DNA of 64,000 nucleotides from NCBI GenBank assembly GCA_016742255.1, contig JACVCB010000015.1:24265-88264 (forward strand), given 5' to 3'. Within the stretch, counting starts at the first letter, position 1, and each line of letters opens with the position of its first letter. The notes under the pieces are model-generated. The model had not been told where the DNA came from. It saw only the letters and a program-made list of their open reading frames with translations, and did not search any database. The DNA is from Leptospira sp. (GTDB taxonomy: Bacteria > Spirochaetota > Leptospiria > Leptospirales > Leptospiraceae). Below, piece by piece: positions 1 to 10,070 of this stretch. The translations under genes and the position numbers were made by a program.

Positions 1-506
1 TAGGTGGATCAAGTGTGAATACTGGAATGGCAAAAACGCCTGAAGAAGCGATTACACTCGTGGATAAAATATTTGTATCCGAAGATCGAGTCCTCGTTCA
101 AAAATTGGTTTCAGGAACAGAAGTATCCATTGGTGTTTTAGAAAAACCAGAAGGGAAAAAACGAAATGCGTTTTCGCTTGTTCCAACAGAAATCAGACCC
201 AAGTCAGAATTTTTTGATTTTGAAGCAAAATACACGAAAGGCGCAAGTGAAGAAATCACTCCTGCACCGGTAGGTGATGAAATTACGAAAACACTACAAG
301 AATACAGTTTAAAATGCCATGTTATCTTAGGATGTAAGGGTTATTCCAGAACTGATTTTATCATCTCGGACGGTATTCCCTATGTTTTGGAAACAAATAC
401 CTTACCTGGAATGACTGGCACAAGCCTTATCCCACAACAAGCAAAAGCATTGGGAATCGATATGAAACAAGTGTTTACGTGGTTACTTGAGATTTCACTT
501 TTTTAG
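1..506 (+). CDS. ddl: D-alanine--D-alanine ligase, C-terminal part (5' end outside window)
   Basis: Ligates two D-alanines with ATP to make the cytoplasmic D-Ala-D-Ala precursor of peptidoglycan. The frame is already open at nucleotide 3, and its first residues (GGSSV) belong to the ATP-grasp loop usually seen as GSSVG. The GTG at 15 is therefore an internal codon, not the start. Further on, SRTDFII and [19 protein letters not shown] match the metal- and D-Ala-binding end of Ddl, where the conserved form is NTLPGMT. About 168 residues are visible, roughly the C-terminal half of the ATP-grasp fold. The 3' end overlaps the convergent symporter gene by 32 bp. The family assignment is firm; the N-terminal half cannot be judged. 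Confidence 0.93.
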   Translation, partial: GGSSVNTGMAKTPEEAITLVDKIFVSEDRVLVQKLVSGTEVSIGVLEKPEGKKRNAFSLVPTEIRPKSEFFDFEAKYTKGASEEITPAPVGDEITKTLQEYSLKCHVILGCKGYSRTDFIISDGIPYVLETNTLPGMTGTSLIPQQAKALGIDMKQVFTWLLEISLF

Positions 507-1875
507 GGAAACAATAAATCCCAATAAGTATGGCGATGAGACTTGCGATTGTACCATAAAAATGACTTGTCATATCGTCTCCATATACTTCTAAAATAAG
601 CCAAGTAACGATACCAACAAACAAAGAAAAAAGAGCAGAACGTTCATCTGCTCTTTTACTCATTAGACCAAACACCATGGGAATGAATAGGGTAACAAGG
701 GAGATACCACCCGAATCTTCGACGAGTGCATAAATCGAAGGTTTTCCCACTGCGAGTAAAAAAGAAATCCCTGCAATAATAAGTACCGATACCCGTGAGA
801 GTAAAAGTAGCTTTTTATCATTCATGTTGCTGAATGCATATTTTAGAATATTCTCAGATAATATAGAAGAAGGAGCAAGGATGGCTCCCGATGCAGTTGA
901 TAAAATGGCAGAAATGAGTGCTGAAAAAAATAAAACTTGAATCCAGGGACTGGAAAATTTAGAAATCATCGTTGGGATTAGAAGTTGCCCTGTTTCTGAA
1001 TTTAAATCAAAATCTGGGATTAGACTTTTTGCATGGAGCCCTAAAAAAAGAGGGATAAGAGCAAATAACAAGTACAATACGGAAGATAAATAAGACGCCC
1101 GAATGGCAACCTTTTCGGATTTCGCAGACATCACTCTTTGGAAAATATCTTGTTGGGGTAACGAACCAAATCCAACAACCATCCAAGCCGATAGGTACAA
1201 AGTCCAAGCGTGGTAATTGGATTCAGGGAAAAATCGAAAAAAACCATCTGGTTTTTCTGAGATGGATGACCAAATAGGTTTTATTCCATTCAATTCGATG
1301 ATCACGACTACGAGTCCAATGATGATCGAAATGGATTGGAAAAAATCGGTTAAGGAAACAGACCACATCCCACCTAAGTAAGTATAAAAAACAACGAGAC
1401 ATGCTCCAATGACAATGGCTGTAAACTGGTTGATCCCAAATAAAATTTGCACCATGATTCCGAGTGCAACAAATTGTGCAGCAACCCACCCAAAATAGGA
1501 AAAGATCAGACAAATGCCTGCAATGAACTCCATTTTTTTACCATAACGGTTTTTATAAAAATCACCAAAGGTAAGGATTTGCATTCGGTATAAGTATTTT
1601 GCAAATACCAAACCAAGTAAAAATAAACAAAGGGCACCACCAAACGGATCTTGGATGACAGATAAAAATCCACCTTTCGCAAATTCGACAGAGGAACCGA
1701 GGATGGTTTCACTACCAAACCAAGTGGCAAATAAAGCTGCTGTTGAAATGGGTAAGGGTAAACTTCTACCTGCAAGGATAAAGTCTTTAGAATTTTTTAC
1801 TTTTTTTGCCGCATACACTCCAATCCCGATCGTGACAAGGAGGTAAGCTAAAATAAAAATGGTCTGGAAATTCAT
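475..1875 (-). CDS. Sodium:solute symporter family permease
   Basis: A polytopic inner-membrane protein of 466 residues with about 13 hydrophobic segments, the usual size and layout of the SSS family (PutP/PanF/SGLT). Such proteins couple sodium entry to uptake of a sugar, amino acid or carboxylate. Family-like stretches include GRSLPLPIS and [11 protein letters not shown] near residues 38-60, and [20 protein letters not shown] in the middle, resembling the sodium-site helix. The substrate cannot be inferred. It is the last gene of a leftward run, 3 bp after xseB, and its 3' end overlaps ddl. Co-transcription with xseAB is probably positional rather than functional. Confidence 0.85.
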   Translation of the reverse strand: MNFQTIFILAYLLVTIGIGVYAAKKVKNSKDFILAGRSLPLPISTAALFATWFGSETILGSSVEFAKGGFLSVIQDPFGGALCLFLLGLVFAKYLYRMQILTFGDFYKNRYGKKMEFIAGICLIFSYFGWVAAQFVALGIMVQILFGINQFTAIVIGACLVVFYTYLGGMWSVSLTDFFQSISIIIGLVVVIIELNGIKPIWSSISEKPDGFFRFFPESNYHAWTLYLSAWMVVGFGSLPQQDIFQRVMSAKSEKVAIRASYLSSVLYLLFALIPLFLGLHAKSLIPDFDLNSETGQLLIPTMISKFSSPWIQVLFFSALISAILSTASGAILAPSSILSENILKYAFSNMNDKKLLLLSRVSVLIIAGISFLLAVGKPSIYALVEDSGGISLVTLFIPMVFGLMSKRADERSALFSLFVGIVTWLILEVYGDDMTSHFYGTIASLIAILIGIYCFPKKVKSQVTT

Positions 1876-1878
1876 TCT

Positions 1879-2154
1879 TTAAAATAAATCTTCTTCCGCT
1901 TTATTAGAAGTTGTTTCATCCTTCTTTTTTTTCACAGTTGATTTCACAACTTCACCACTAGGAGCTTTGGTTAAAAATTCAATTTTAGCTTCTGCATCTA
2001 CCAAACGTTCAGAACAGATTTTTTTTAGTTCCATTCCTCGTTCGTAAGCCTTGATCGAATCTTCTAAAGACAAAGTTCCCCGTTCTAATTTTTCCGCAAT
2101 GTCTTCCAATTCACGGATTGCTTCTTCAAAACTGATTGTTTTTTTATCTACCAT
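1879..2154 (-). CDS. xseB: Exodeoxyribonuclease VII small subunit
   Basis: A 91-residue protein with the XseB signature: [19 protein letters not shown] followed by [18 protein letters not shown], a two-helix hairpin. Several XseB chains bind along the XseA stalk to form the nuclease that degrades single-stranded DNA to acid-insoluble oligonucleotides. The C-terminal tail is Lys/Glu-rich and probably disordered. It lies 9 bp downstream of xseA in the same direction, the usual pairing, so the two subunits are made together. Confidence 0.95.
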   Translation of the reverse strand: MVDKKTISFEEAIRELEDIAEKLERGTLSLEDSIKAYERGMELKKICSERLVDAEAKIEFLTKAPSGEVVKSTVKKKKDETTSNKAEEDLF

Positions 2155-2163
2155 CGTTTGGTC

Positions 2164-3441
2164 CTATTTGATTTCTTTTACTTCTACTTGGAGTTTTCCA
2201 TCGAATAAAAAAACTTCCAATGATTCTTTTTCTTTAATTTGTGTAGTGGAAGAGATCACTTGTTTGTTTGTATTGCGGAGGACTGAATATCCTCTTTTGA
2301 GTGTTCCTAAAGGAGAAAAGTGGTCTAATCTTTGTTCTGCGAGTTTGTATTTTGTTTGGACTCTTTCCAAATACGATTTCCAAGTTTGTTGGAAAGAATC
2401 AAATTTTTGAAATTCACTCTGCTTTTTGACAAGGTAGTTTTTTCCTAGAAGGGAAATTTTAGTTAATAATTCATCCAAATGGTTTTGCCTAGGCTCTAAT
2501 ACTGCTTTTGGATTTTGAAAAACCACTCTACTTGTTACACCTAACCACTTTTCCTTTCCAATTCGTATCACACCTGTTAGAGCAGAGCGCAATCGGTCTT
2601 CCATTTCATCCAAACGGATGAGAGTATCCGATACATTAGGGATCGCTAATTTTGCTGCGGCAGTAGGTGTGGGTGTCGTCGCATCCGCTGCTAAATCGGT
2701 AAGGACACGATCAATTTCATGTCCTACGGCAGATATAATGGGAATCCTCGATTGATAATACGCCATCACTACCGCTTCTTGGTTGAATGCCATTAAGTCC
2801 TCAAAAGATCCGCCACCACGTCCTGCGATGATCACATCGACTTCCCATTTTGGATCATTAATTTCCTTAATGGCTTCAATGATTGAGTTTTCGGCACCGT
2901 CTCCTTGGACAAGGCATGGTGATACTAAAATTTGAATCGAAGGATTGAGGTCAGTGGCAATGCGAATGATATCTTCGACAGCAGCACCCTTAGGTGAAGT
3001 AACAATACCCAATCGTTTTGGAAATTTAGGTAACGGCCGTTTGTGGGAAACATCAAAGATCCCTTTTTCTGCTAATGACTTTTTTAATTTTTCAATTTTA
3101 AGAAGGATATCTCCTTCCCCAAGTTCCTCAATTTTTTGGACAGTGATGCTATAATAACCACCTGGTTCATAAACAGAAACAGAACCATACACAAGGATTT
3201 CCATTCCATTTCGTAGTGGAGTTCCTTTATAGTTTTTGGCTTGGAAGGAAAAAAAAGCACATTTGATTACACTTGTTGTATCTTTTAAGGAAAAATACAT
3301 GTGACCAGAACTATTGGTCTGGCTGAAATTGGAAATTTCTCCGCGAATCCAAAAGTTTTTAAATTCGGGAGAGTCTTGTAATTTCGCCTTGATACGGCGA
3401 TTGACTTCACTGACAGAAAGGGAAGAATCAGCTGTTTCCAT
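2164..3441 (-). CDS. xseA: Exodeoxyribonuclease VII large subunit
   Basis: Catalytic subunit of exonuclease VII, 425 residues (family about 400-460). An N-terminal OB-fold DNA-binding region covers roughly residues 1-105 (SVSEVNRRIKAKL, WIRGEISNF, MYFSLKD). The catalytic domain contains KRLGIVTSPKGAAVEDII and the diagnostic AGRGGGSFEDLMAFNQE near residues 206-222, then SAVGHEIDRVLTD and DATTPTPTAAA. A coiled stalk and the ending GTLKRGYSVLRN follow. It starts 1 bp after the stop of the upstream permease gene, indicating tight coupling. It partners with XseB just downstream. Confidence 0.96.
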   Translation of the reverse strand: METADSSLSVSEVNRRIKAKLQDSPEFKNFWIRGEISNFSQTNSSGHMYFSLKDTTSVIKCAFFSFQAKNYKGTPLRNGMEILVYGSVSVYEPGGYYSITVQKIEELGEGDILLKIEKLKKSLAEKGIFDVSHKRPLPKFPKRLGIVTSPKGAAVEDIIRIATDLNPSIQILVSPCLVQGDGAENSIIEAIKEINDPKWEVDVIIAGRGGGSFEDLMAFNQEAVVMAYYQSRIPIISAVGHEIDRVLTDLAADATTPTPTAAAKLAIPNVSDTLIRLDEMEDRLRSALTGVIRIGKEKWLGVTSRVVFQNPKAVLEPRQNHLDELLTKISLLGKNYLVKKQSEFQKFDSFQQTWKSYLERVQTKYKLAEQRLDHFSPLGTLKRGYSVLRNTNKQVISSTTQIKEKESLEVFLFDGKLQVEVKEIK

Positions 3442-4551
3442 TTACGTTGTTTGGAATCGAGTTTCTCGAAAAATTTTCCAAAAATCCCATAAGATGATCA
3501 CGAGTGTTAACGCCATAGGCCCAATGATAATTCCAGCAACACCAAACTCTTGTAATCCGCCAATGAGGGATAAGAAAATTAAAAATGGGTGCGTTTTGAG
3601 TTTTTTATCAAGGAGTTTTGGTTTTACAAAATTTTCTAGAATGAGATAACTTGCCCCACCTGCTATCATGAAAAGTACACTACCTGTCCAATTTTCTTGG
3701 ACAAGTCCAATATAAAGTCCAATCGGAAACCATACGACAGATGTACCAACAACAGGTATGAGAGAAAATATAGTTGCGATACTTGAGAGTAAAAACTTGT
3801 TCGATACAGATGTAAAAAGTAAAAGAACGTAAATCAAAGCACCTTGTAAGAGTGAGATGAATAAATTTCCCATCATTACAGTTCGGATCGCTTCTTCGAT
3901 CCTACGTCCTAGCCTTTCTTCAATTTCTGTGGGGAATGGTAAAAGTAAAAACAATCCATGTTCCATTCTGCTCCCTTCTTTGTAGAGAAAGAAGAGTAAG
4001 ATGAATGTAAAAAATCCATTGAAGATGATTGCTCCTGGAACTTCAAAAGACCCAAGTAAAAAACCAGAAGAATTTTTTAATAAACTATAAATAGAATCTA
4101 AGTTGAGAATATCCATGTGTTGACCCACATATTCCCGGTAAAGAATTGGCAGTTTGATCCAAAAAAATTCATTCTCTGTGAAAAAGTCAGTCAACATCGG
4201 ACTATTCAGTAAAAGAGATACAATTGATTCTTCTGTGAGTTGGTTTCTTACATAACTAACTAAATTTAACGATTCTCGAATCAGAGTAGATACAATTAAA
4301 TAAGAAGGAATAAACACACAAGCGAGCATAAGGATGACCATGATATAGGGAGAAAGGCCATGAAATTTGACACCCAACACATTTTTCAATCGTTTGTGAA
4401 GTTTTCGTGTGGTTAAATAAAACAATAGGGCTAAAAAACTGGACCATAAAAATGGTTTGAATACAAAAAACAAAGTAAAACATGTAGCGAGAAAAATCCC
4501 TGCTAACAGAATGTAGACGATCGTTTCGTTTTTATTTTTGATCCAATTCAT
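3442..4551 (-). CDS. AI-2E family (PerM/YdiK-like) transporter
   Basis: A 369-residue inner-membrane protein with 7-8 hydrophobic segments. The C-terminal half has the family pattern LLQGALIYVLLLF, IPVVGTSVVWFPIGLY and a final IGPMALTLVIILWDFWK. The family was named for TqsA (autoinducer-2 export) but also includes sodium/proton antiporters and many uncharacterised permeases, so no substrate is given. It sits between a small lipoprotein gene (2 bp gap) and xseA (adjacent), in an apparent five-gene leftward transcription unit. Confidence 0.85.
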   Translation of the reverse strand: MNWIKNKNETIVYILLAGIFLATCFTLFFVFKPFLWSSFLALLFYLTTRKLHKRLKNVLGVKFHGLSPYIMVILMLACVFIPSYLIVSTLIRESLNLVSYVRNQLTEESIVSLLLNSPMLTDFFTENEFFWIKLPILYREYVGQHMDILNLDSIYSLLKNSSGFLLGSFEVPGAIIFNGFFTFILLFFLYKEGSRMEHGLFLLLPFPTEIEERLGRRIEEAIRTVMMGNLFISLLQGALIYVLLLFTSVSNKFLLSSIATIFSLIPVVGTSVVWFPIGLYIGLVQENWTGSVLFMIAGGASYLILENFVKPKLLDKKLKTHPFLIFLSLIGGLQEFGVAGIIIGPMALTLVIILWDFWKIFRETRFQTT

Positions 4552-4553
4552 GA

Positions 4554-4982
4554 TTAATAGGTAGAATGTTTTTTAAAGTAAAAACGAATTTGGTTGTTAG
4601 TTTCGTTTTTTGTTAGATAAATCGATAATGATTTTTTAATAAACCCTTCCAAAAGATAGGAAACTTCGGTTTCATTCACATTTTTTTCAATGAGTTTCCA
4701 ATCGCCTTGGTTCACTCGGTAATCAATGTGTTTTTGGATTTCTTCCCATGACTCGGGAGTTTCTAAAAGTAAAAAAGCTTCTTTTGTGTGGATGTGACTT
4801 GTTTTGAATTCACTCGATTGAAGAAAGGTAGATTTTTCTGGAAAAAAAGACTGTGGAAAAGCGGGTGGTGGGTTTGTAGGGAATTTTGTCACGATGATTT
4901 GGTCAAACCGGTAGGTTTCCATTTGTTTGTTTGGGGTACATTGCCAAAACACAAGGAGTGAGAAGAGAAAAATTCGAAGCAT
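4554..4982 (-). CDS. Small lipoprotein, unknown function
   Basis: About 142 residues. A short signal sequence (MLRIFLFSLLVFWQC) ends in a spirochaete-type lipobox whose Cys would be lipidated. The start is placed at the ATG at 4982; a TTG four codons upstream is also possible but gives a less typical signal peptide. The mature part is mixed alpha/beta and polar (EEIQKHIDYRVNQGDWKLIE) and matches no domain I recognise. It is the first gene of the leftward run ending with the symporter, so its promoter should lie between it and the divergent DedA gene. Confidence 0.7.
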   Translation of the reverse strand: MLRIFLFSLLVFWQCTPNKQMETYRFDQIIVTKFPTNPPPAFPQSFFPEKSTFLQSSEFKTSHIHTKEAFLLLETPESWEEIQKHIDYRVNQGDWKLIEKNVNETEVSYLLEGFIKKSLSIYLTKNETNNQIRFYFKKHSTY

Positions 4983-5102
4983 TAGGGAGAGCAAATGTCC
5001 TAGTATTGATTCCTTCCATTCATTTTTTAAAATCTTTGTTGCCTATCCCAAGAAAGGTTTATCCTTCTTCTTGTGTTAGAATCCATCCCATTCGAAGCCA
5101 TA

Positions 5103-5714
5103 ATGAAAGAAATTCTCGAATTACCACCGCTTTTCCTTTGGGGTTTTTTCTGTTTTTCGAACTTTCTGGAGAATATTTTCCCACCTTGGCCAGGTGATAC
5201 AATCACAGTCTTTTCGGGTTTTATATCCTCTACACCCAACTCTCCCGTTTCCTTTGGATCCGTTGTCATCGCTACCTTTTTAGGGAATCTGTTTGGGGGA
5301 CTCGTCATGTATTATTTTGGGGAATCGTTTTTGAAATTTCTGAAACGAACAAGGATCCCTGTTTTATCCAATCTATACCATGAGGAAAGTTTACATAAGA
5401 CTTTAGTATGGTTTCGAAAGTACGAAAATGTAGTGGTTTTACTTTCAAGGTTCTCGGCAGGGATTCGATTTTTTGTTTCGATCGTCGCTGGAATGTCCAA
5501 AATGAACATCATTAAATTTGTTATCCTTTATTCCATTGCCGTTTCATTATGGTGTGGATTACTTTTATTCGGCGGAAGTTTCCTTGGTTCGAATTGGAAC
5601 CAAATCATTGTTATACTATCATACTACAATCGAACCATTCTTGGTATCCTTTTGGTAATTTTTTTATACTTCCTTTACCAAATGTTTGGGAAATCAAATA
5701 CGAAGTTGACATGA
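5103..5714 (+). CDS. DedA family (SNARE-associated/VTT domain) membrane protein
   Basis: About 203 residues with a DedA/VTT-domain pattern. FSNFLENIFPPWPGDTITVFSGFI near residues 17-40 holds the conserved E..-PPxP core. GNLFGGLVMYYFGESFLKF and the arginine-bearing LLSRFSAGIRFFVSIVAGMSKM follow. DedA proteins are inner-membrane flippase-like proteins, some of which recycle undecaprenyl phosphate or phospholipids. The ATG at 5103 (GAAG 6 nt upstream) is preferred; a GTG at 5073 would add ten residues. It is the first gene of a rightward run, 9 bp before the large phosphatase gene. The substrate is unknown. Confidence 0.88.
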   Translation: MKEILELPPLFLWGFFCFSNFLENIFPPWPGDTITVFSGFISSTPNSPVSFGSVVIATFLGNLFGGLVMYYFGESFLKFLKRTRIPVLSNLYHEESLHKTLVWFRKYENVVVLLSRFSAGIRFFVSIVAGMSKMNIIKFVILYSIAVSLWCGLLLFGGSFLGSNWNQIIVILSYYNRTILGILLVIFLYFLYQMFGKSNTKLT

Positions 5715-5723
5715 TTTGGATTT

Positions 5724-8700
5724 ATGTTAGGGTTTTCATCCATGGATTCTTGGGGAAACATAGCGTTTGATTTTTATACTTTCGGCTCTCTCGTCGGAGT
5801 GATTTTTACTTTTTACAATGCACAATTATTTCTAACGGTCAAAGAGAAATCAGAAGCCACTTACAACTTAGGAATGGGCACACTTTGGTTGGGTTTATTT
5901 CACTTTGGGTATTTGATTAACTTTTCCTTTATGGGACCGGCCTCAGCGTATATGCGATGGTTTGTCATCATTGGTGCGATGGCGGGTTCCGTTTATCTCA
6001 CTGGATTTTTCTTAAGTTACCCTGAAATTTATTTCCCGAGACTTAAAAAATCTATTTTTTGGATCTTAAGCAGTGTGGTCGTTCTTGTGACTGCATTTTT
6101 TGTCTACATCAGTTTGTCTGCTGGGAGATTGTTTTTTTTCAGTGGCCACTATTGGGATTTTCCTGTTCCTATTTTTTATAAAGCGTATGCTGTCATCGTT
6201 TTAGTCTTTTTTGTTTCCTTTACGATTGTTGCCATCCTGCAATTATTCAAGATGCCAAAAGAATCAAAGTTCACTTTGATTAGCATTCTGATCTCCTTTG
6301 TCCTCATTACAATGATTCCTGGTTTTTTGAATGTATTGTCAAGAGATGGTGCAATTGGAAGGGGTTTATACCAAACGATTACTGACCTTGTTTTGGTTGT
6401 TGGTTTGTTTGTTGCCAATGTTGTTTATATCAATAATACAAAAGACAAAACAACAATTTTATCAAGAATCATTGGTATCTCTTTGGCTTCGTTTTTGTTA
6501 ATTTTACAATTGGTTGCCTATTCTGTGATCCAACAAACAGAATCTAATTATGATTTGGTGCATACTGCAAGAGCCAAAAATTACATTGCTGGATTGGAAA
6601 CAGACCAAGTTCCTAGTTTCCATTATTCCTATGATATCCAAAACAGATCCTTTATCACACACAAAGGATTAGAAGAAACAAACGTAGAACCAAAAGGATA
6701 TGAGGCTGAATTTTACAATGTTTGGGCCTTGGAGATGATCTTATCGTTTGAGAAAAATGAAAATTGGAAAGCTAAGGTCAATGAACTTTTACTCCAATTG
6801 CCAGAGACAAGTAACGGTTATTCGAACGAAATCAAACGATTGTTAAAAGAAGATCGAATCACTTCTCCAAAAGAGTTAATTTCAGAGATTGAATCTGAAA
6901 AACGTAAAATTTTATACACACGTAATAAACTACGAGAGATTCCTGTTTCTAATTTTACTGAAAAAGCATCTGGACTTGTGAAAAACGAAGAGGGGGCACT
7001 CTCAGGATTTTATGCCGAGGCAAGGAAAATTCTTTCTTCTAATCGATCAGAGGAATTAAAATTCGAAACTTTAGACCAAATGTTTTCTCCCATGCCAAAC
7101 CATGGTGAAAGAAACTATCGTGGCCAAGTGAAGTTTGAAACAAAGAATCCCAAATTTTCTTTTTATGTAAGTTATCTGATTGTAGATAAAAAAAATGAAA
7201 TTGTTCATGAAGTAGGTTATCCATACACTGATTACAGAAGTTTCCAACATGAAGTGACTTTGCCTTGGATCATTGGTTTACTGGCTCTTGCCGTTCTAGT
7301 GATTTTGGGATATCGATTGTTCTTTCTCATTGCACTCATTCGTCCCGTGGAACAAATCATTGAAGGATTAACCGAGGTAAACTCTGGTAATTTAGAATAC
7401 CGCCTAACGGTGCATGTGGAGGATGACATTGGATTTATGGCGAGGTCCTTTAACCGGATGGTGCGTTCGATCCAAGCTGCTCGTAAAAAATTGCAACAGT
7501 ATGCCGAACAACTAGAAGAAAAAGTACAAGAACGTACAAAGGAATTAGAAAATACATTAAAGGAAGTTCAGTCTTTAAAACACCAACAAGATGGGGATTA
7601 TTTTTTAACCTCCCTCCTTTTACAACCGTTTCATACCAATCATGCCAAACACCAAAATGTACGTGTGGATTTTTTATTAGAACAAAAGAAAAAGTTCACA
7701 TTCAAACAATATGAAAAAGAGATTGGTGGTGACCTCAATATTGCCAATCAAATTGTACTCAACAATCGTTCTTACACTGTATTTTTAAATGCAGACGCAA
7801 TGGGGAAATCAATGCAAGGTGCGGGAGGAGCCCTTGTCCTTGGATCTGTATTTGAATCGATTATCACAAGAACCCAACTCTTAAGTGAAGCGCGAAATAC
7901 ATATCCAGAAAGATGGATCAAAAATACGTTTTTAGAACTTCATAAAATTTTTGAAGGTTTTGATGGCTCCATGCTCGTATCACTCGTATTAGGTGTGATT
8001 GACAATGAAACAGGATTACTTTATTTTATCAATGCTGAACACCCATGGATTGTATTGTACAGAGATGGAATCGCCAGTTTTATCGAAAACGAATTGATGT
8101 TCCGAAAATTGGGAACATCCGGTGTCCAAGGGAATTTATATATCAAAACATTCCAATTGGAAGCAGGTGATATCCTCATTGCTGGTTCTGATGGTCGTGA
8201 TGATTTATTAATATCACATACGGAAGATGGAAAACGAGTCATCAATGAAGATGAAAAACTATTTCTTAAAATGGTGGAAGCGGGAAAAGGGGAACTTGAT
8301 TTAATTTATGATGAAATGGCTAAATTTGGTGCTTTAACTGACGACTTATCGATGTTACGTGTTTCTTTTATCGAAGAAAAAGAACGTTACAAAATTGAAA
8401 AAGATAAGTTAAGAGAAATCCAATCATTGTTAGCAAAAGCCAAAGAAGCAAGTGACTCCTCTGATCTGCAGGAAGCGGTTACCTATTTAGAAAAAGCACA
8501 TTCCTTAGAGGAAAACATCCCTGAGATCAAAAAGAAATTCATCCAATTGTACTTAAAACTCAAGGACTATGGGAATGCGAAAAAAATGGCCAAAGACTAT
8601 AGTTTACTTCGACCTATGGATACTGAGATCATGTACATCACAGCGTTTTGTGCAAGGAAAGTGGCTGATATCAAAACCGCCATTGATTTTGGGGAAAGGG

Positions 8701-8891
8701 TAAGACTTCGTGATCCCAATCATGTCAAAAACTTGATCAATTTGGGACAAACCTACTTAGCAGATAAAAATTATTTGAGAGCTGAAAATATTCTCAGTTC
8801 CGCTCTCGAACTGGACCCGGAAAATCCAAGTTTGGTTCGGCTCATCGAACACATTCGGAAAAAACAATTAAAACAAGAAGAAACCCATTAG
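5724..8891 (+). CDS. Membrane sensor PP2C (SpoIIE-type) phosphatase with HAMP and TPR domains
   Basis: A 1055-residue signalling protein. Residues 15-237 hold about seven membrane helices. A further helix at about 247-269 leads to a periplasmic region (270-511). Another helix at 512-535 is followed by a HAMP-like segment (536-590) and a coiled coil. The PP2C/SpoIIE phosphatase domain spans about 622-884, with the metal-binding aspartates recognisable in EIGGD (670), NADAMGK (691), GSDGRDD (823) and LTDD (873-874). Residues 895-1050 form TPR-like repeats. Such enzymes dephosphorylate anti-sigma-factor antagonists, but no antagonist or sigma gene is nearby. The catalytic and TPR parts resemble those of the protein at 49320-51848. 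Start is the ATG at 5724; ATG 5742 is possible. Confidence 0.88.
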   Translation: MLGFSSMDSWGNIAFDFYTFGSLVGVIFTFYNAQLFLTVKEKSEATYNLGMGTLWLGLFHFGYLINFSFMGPASAYMRWFVIIGAMAGSVYLTGFFLSYPEIYFPRLKKSIFWILSSVVVLVTAFFVYISLSAGRLFFFSGHYWDFPVPIFYKAYAVIVLVFFVSFTIVAILQLFKMPKESKFTLISILISFVLITMIPGFLNVLSRDGAIGRGLYQTITDLVLVVGLFVANVVYINNTKDKTTILSRIIGISLASFLLILQLVAYSVIQQTESNYDLVHTARAKNYIAGLETDQVPSFHYSYDIQNRSFITHKGLEETNVEPKGYEAEFYNVWALEMILSFEKNENWKAKVNELLLQLPETSNGYSNEIKRLLKEDRITSPKELISEIESEKRKILYTRNKLREIPVSNFTEKASGLVKNEEGALSGFYAEARKILSSNRSEELKFETLDQMFSPMPNHGERNYRGQVKFETKNPKFSFYVSYLIVDKKNEIVHEVGYPYTDYRSFQHEVTLPWIIGLLALAVLVILGYRLFFLIALIRPVEQIIEGLTEVNSGNLEYRLTVHVEDDIGFMARSFNRMVRSIQAARKKLQQYAEQLEEKVQERTKELENTLKEVQSLKHQQDGDYFLTSLLLQPFHTNHAKHQNVRVDFLLEQKKKFTFKQYEKEIGGDLNIANQIVLNNRSYTVFLNADAMGKSMQGAGGALVLGSVFESIITRTQLLSEARNTYPERWIKNTFLELHKIFEGFDGSMLVSLVLGVIDNETGLLYFINAEHPWIVLYRDGIASFIENELMFRKLGTSGVQGNLYIKTFQLEAGDILIAGSDGRDDLLISHTEDGKRVINEDEKLFLKMVEAGKGELDLIYDEMAKFGALTDDLSMLRVSFIEEKERYKIEKDKLREIQSLLAKAKEASDSSDLQEAVTYLEKAHSLEENIPEIKKKFIQLYLKLKDYGNAKKMAKDYSLLRPMDTEIMYITAFCARKVADIKTAIDFGERVRLRDPNHVKNLINLGQTYLADKNYLRAENILSSALELDPENPSLVRLIEHIRKKQLKQEETH

Positions 8892-8906
8892 AGTCTAAAC
8901 ATTTGA

Positions 8907-10070
8907 GTGGATGAACCAATTAAGATAGAGATTTCCCATAGTTTTTTTGAATTCAACAAGGAAGAGTGGAACAAACTCGTTCCTTCTGATTCCGTCTTCC
9001 AGGAATTTGAATTTTTGTCAGGTTTGGAAGAAACAGGCAACATTGGGAAATCGGATTGGAGACCCATAATTGTTTCCGCCAGGTCAGAAGGAAAACTTTT
9101 AGGGCTCATTCCCAGTTATTTGCGGAAAGACTCCTATGGGGAATATATCTTTGATTTCCAATGGGCCAATGCATTCCACAGAGCAGGCATTCCCTATTAT
9201 CCAAAACTCACAGTTGCTGTTCCCTTTACACCTGTGACTGGATCTCGGATTTTGTTCCACCCAGAACTGACGGATGGAGAAAAAGCTTCGTTAGGTCAAA
9301 AGCTTTTAATGGCTTTAAAAGAGTTTGGAGAACGAGAAGGAGTTTCTTCGATTCACATTTTATTTTGTAAGGACGAAGAACAAATCCTTTCTCAGAACTC
9401 TGGGTTTCACCCTCGTTTGTCCCACCAATACCACTGGTTCAATCGAGGGTTTTCTAATTTTGAAGAATTTTTATCTACCTTGGTTAAGGAGAGGCGTAAG
9501 TCCATTCGCAGTGAACGTAAAAAAATTTCAGAAACAGGGCTACAAATCAAAACACTTACTGGGGATCTCATTCAGGAAGAACATGCAAATCTCTTTTATG
9601 AATTTTATAAGGACACTCACAGTAAAAAATGGGGACAAGCTTACTTAAACCGAATGTTCTTTTTAAAGATGGTGGAAACCTTCCGCCATAGATTACTCCT
9701 TGTTCTTGCTTCTAAACCCAATGGAGATCCTGTAGGTGGGACTTGGAATTTATACCGAGATGGATTTTTATATGGAAGGTATTGGGGTGCATTGGAACAC
9801 ATACCCAATTTACATTTTGAATGTTGTTATTACCAATTGATAGATTATGCAATTGAACATAAAATGGAAAGAGTAGAAGCAGGGGCACAAGGGGAACATA
9901 AATTCCTGAGAGGGTATGAGACAGTTCCCATGTTCAGTTCTCATTTTATATACAATGAACAAGGTAGAAGTGCTATAGAATCCTATTTAGAAAAAGAGAT
10001 CAAAATGGAAAGGGAAAATATTGAAGCATACAATGCACATTCACCTATCAAAGCTCTGAGGGAGGGGTAA
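8907..10070 (+). CDS. FemAB-like (DUF482) GNAT-fold protein
   Basis: A 387-residue cytoplasmic protein of the FemAB-like family formerly called DUF482. Conserved stretches are FQEFEFLSGLEETGNIG near the start, the RRKSIRSERKK basic helix, the SKKWGQAYLNRMFF region and the C-terminal GAQGEHKFLRGYE. Relatives have two GNAT folds and are proposed to attach amino acids or acyl groups to peptidoglycan or lipids; the reaction is not established. The GTG at 8907 is forced, because the codon just upstream in this frame is a stop. Its TAA shares one base with the ATG of clpS, and GGAGGGG precedes that ATG. Confidence 0.85.
   Translation: MDEPIKIEISHSFFEFNKEEWNKLVPSDSVFQEFEFLSGLEETGNIGKSDWRPIIVSARSEGKLLGLIPSYLRKDSYGEYIFDFQWANAFHRAGIPYYPKLTVAVPFTPVTGSRILFHPELTDGEKASLGQKLLMALKEFGEREGVSSIHILFCKDEEQILSQNSGFHPRLSHQYHWFNRGFSNFEEFLSTLVKERRKSIRSERKKISETGLQIKTLTGDLIQEEHANLFYEFYKDTHSKKWGQAYLNRMFFLKMVETFRHRLLLVLASKPNGDPVGGTWNLYRDGFLYGRYWGALEHIPNLHFECCYYQLIDYAIEHKMERVEAGAQGEHKFLRGYETVPMFSSHFIYNEQGRSAIESYLEKEIKMERENIEAYNAHSPIKALREG

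Noticed and set aside
1007..1775. Several reading frames of 60-100 codons inside the symporter gene on both strands
   Set aside because: They are shadows of the real gene: no start signals, no domain pattern and unusual residue composition. The same applies to similar frames throughout the window.
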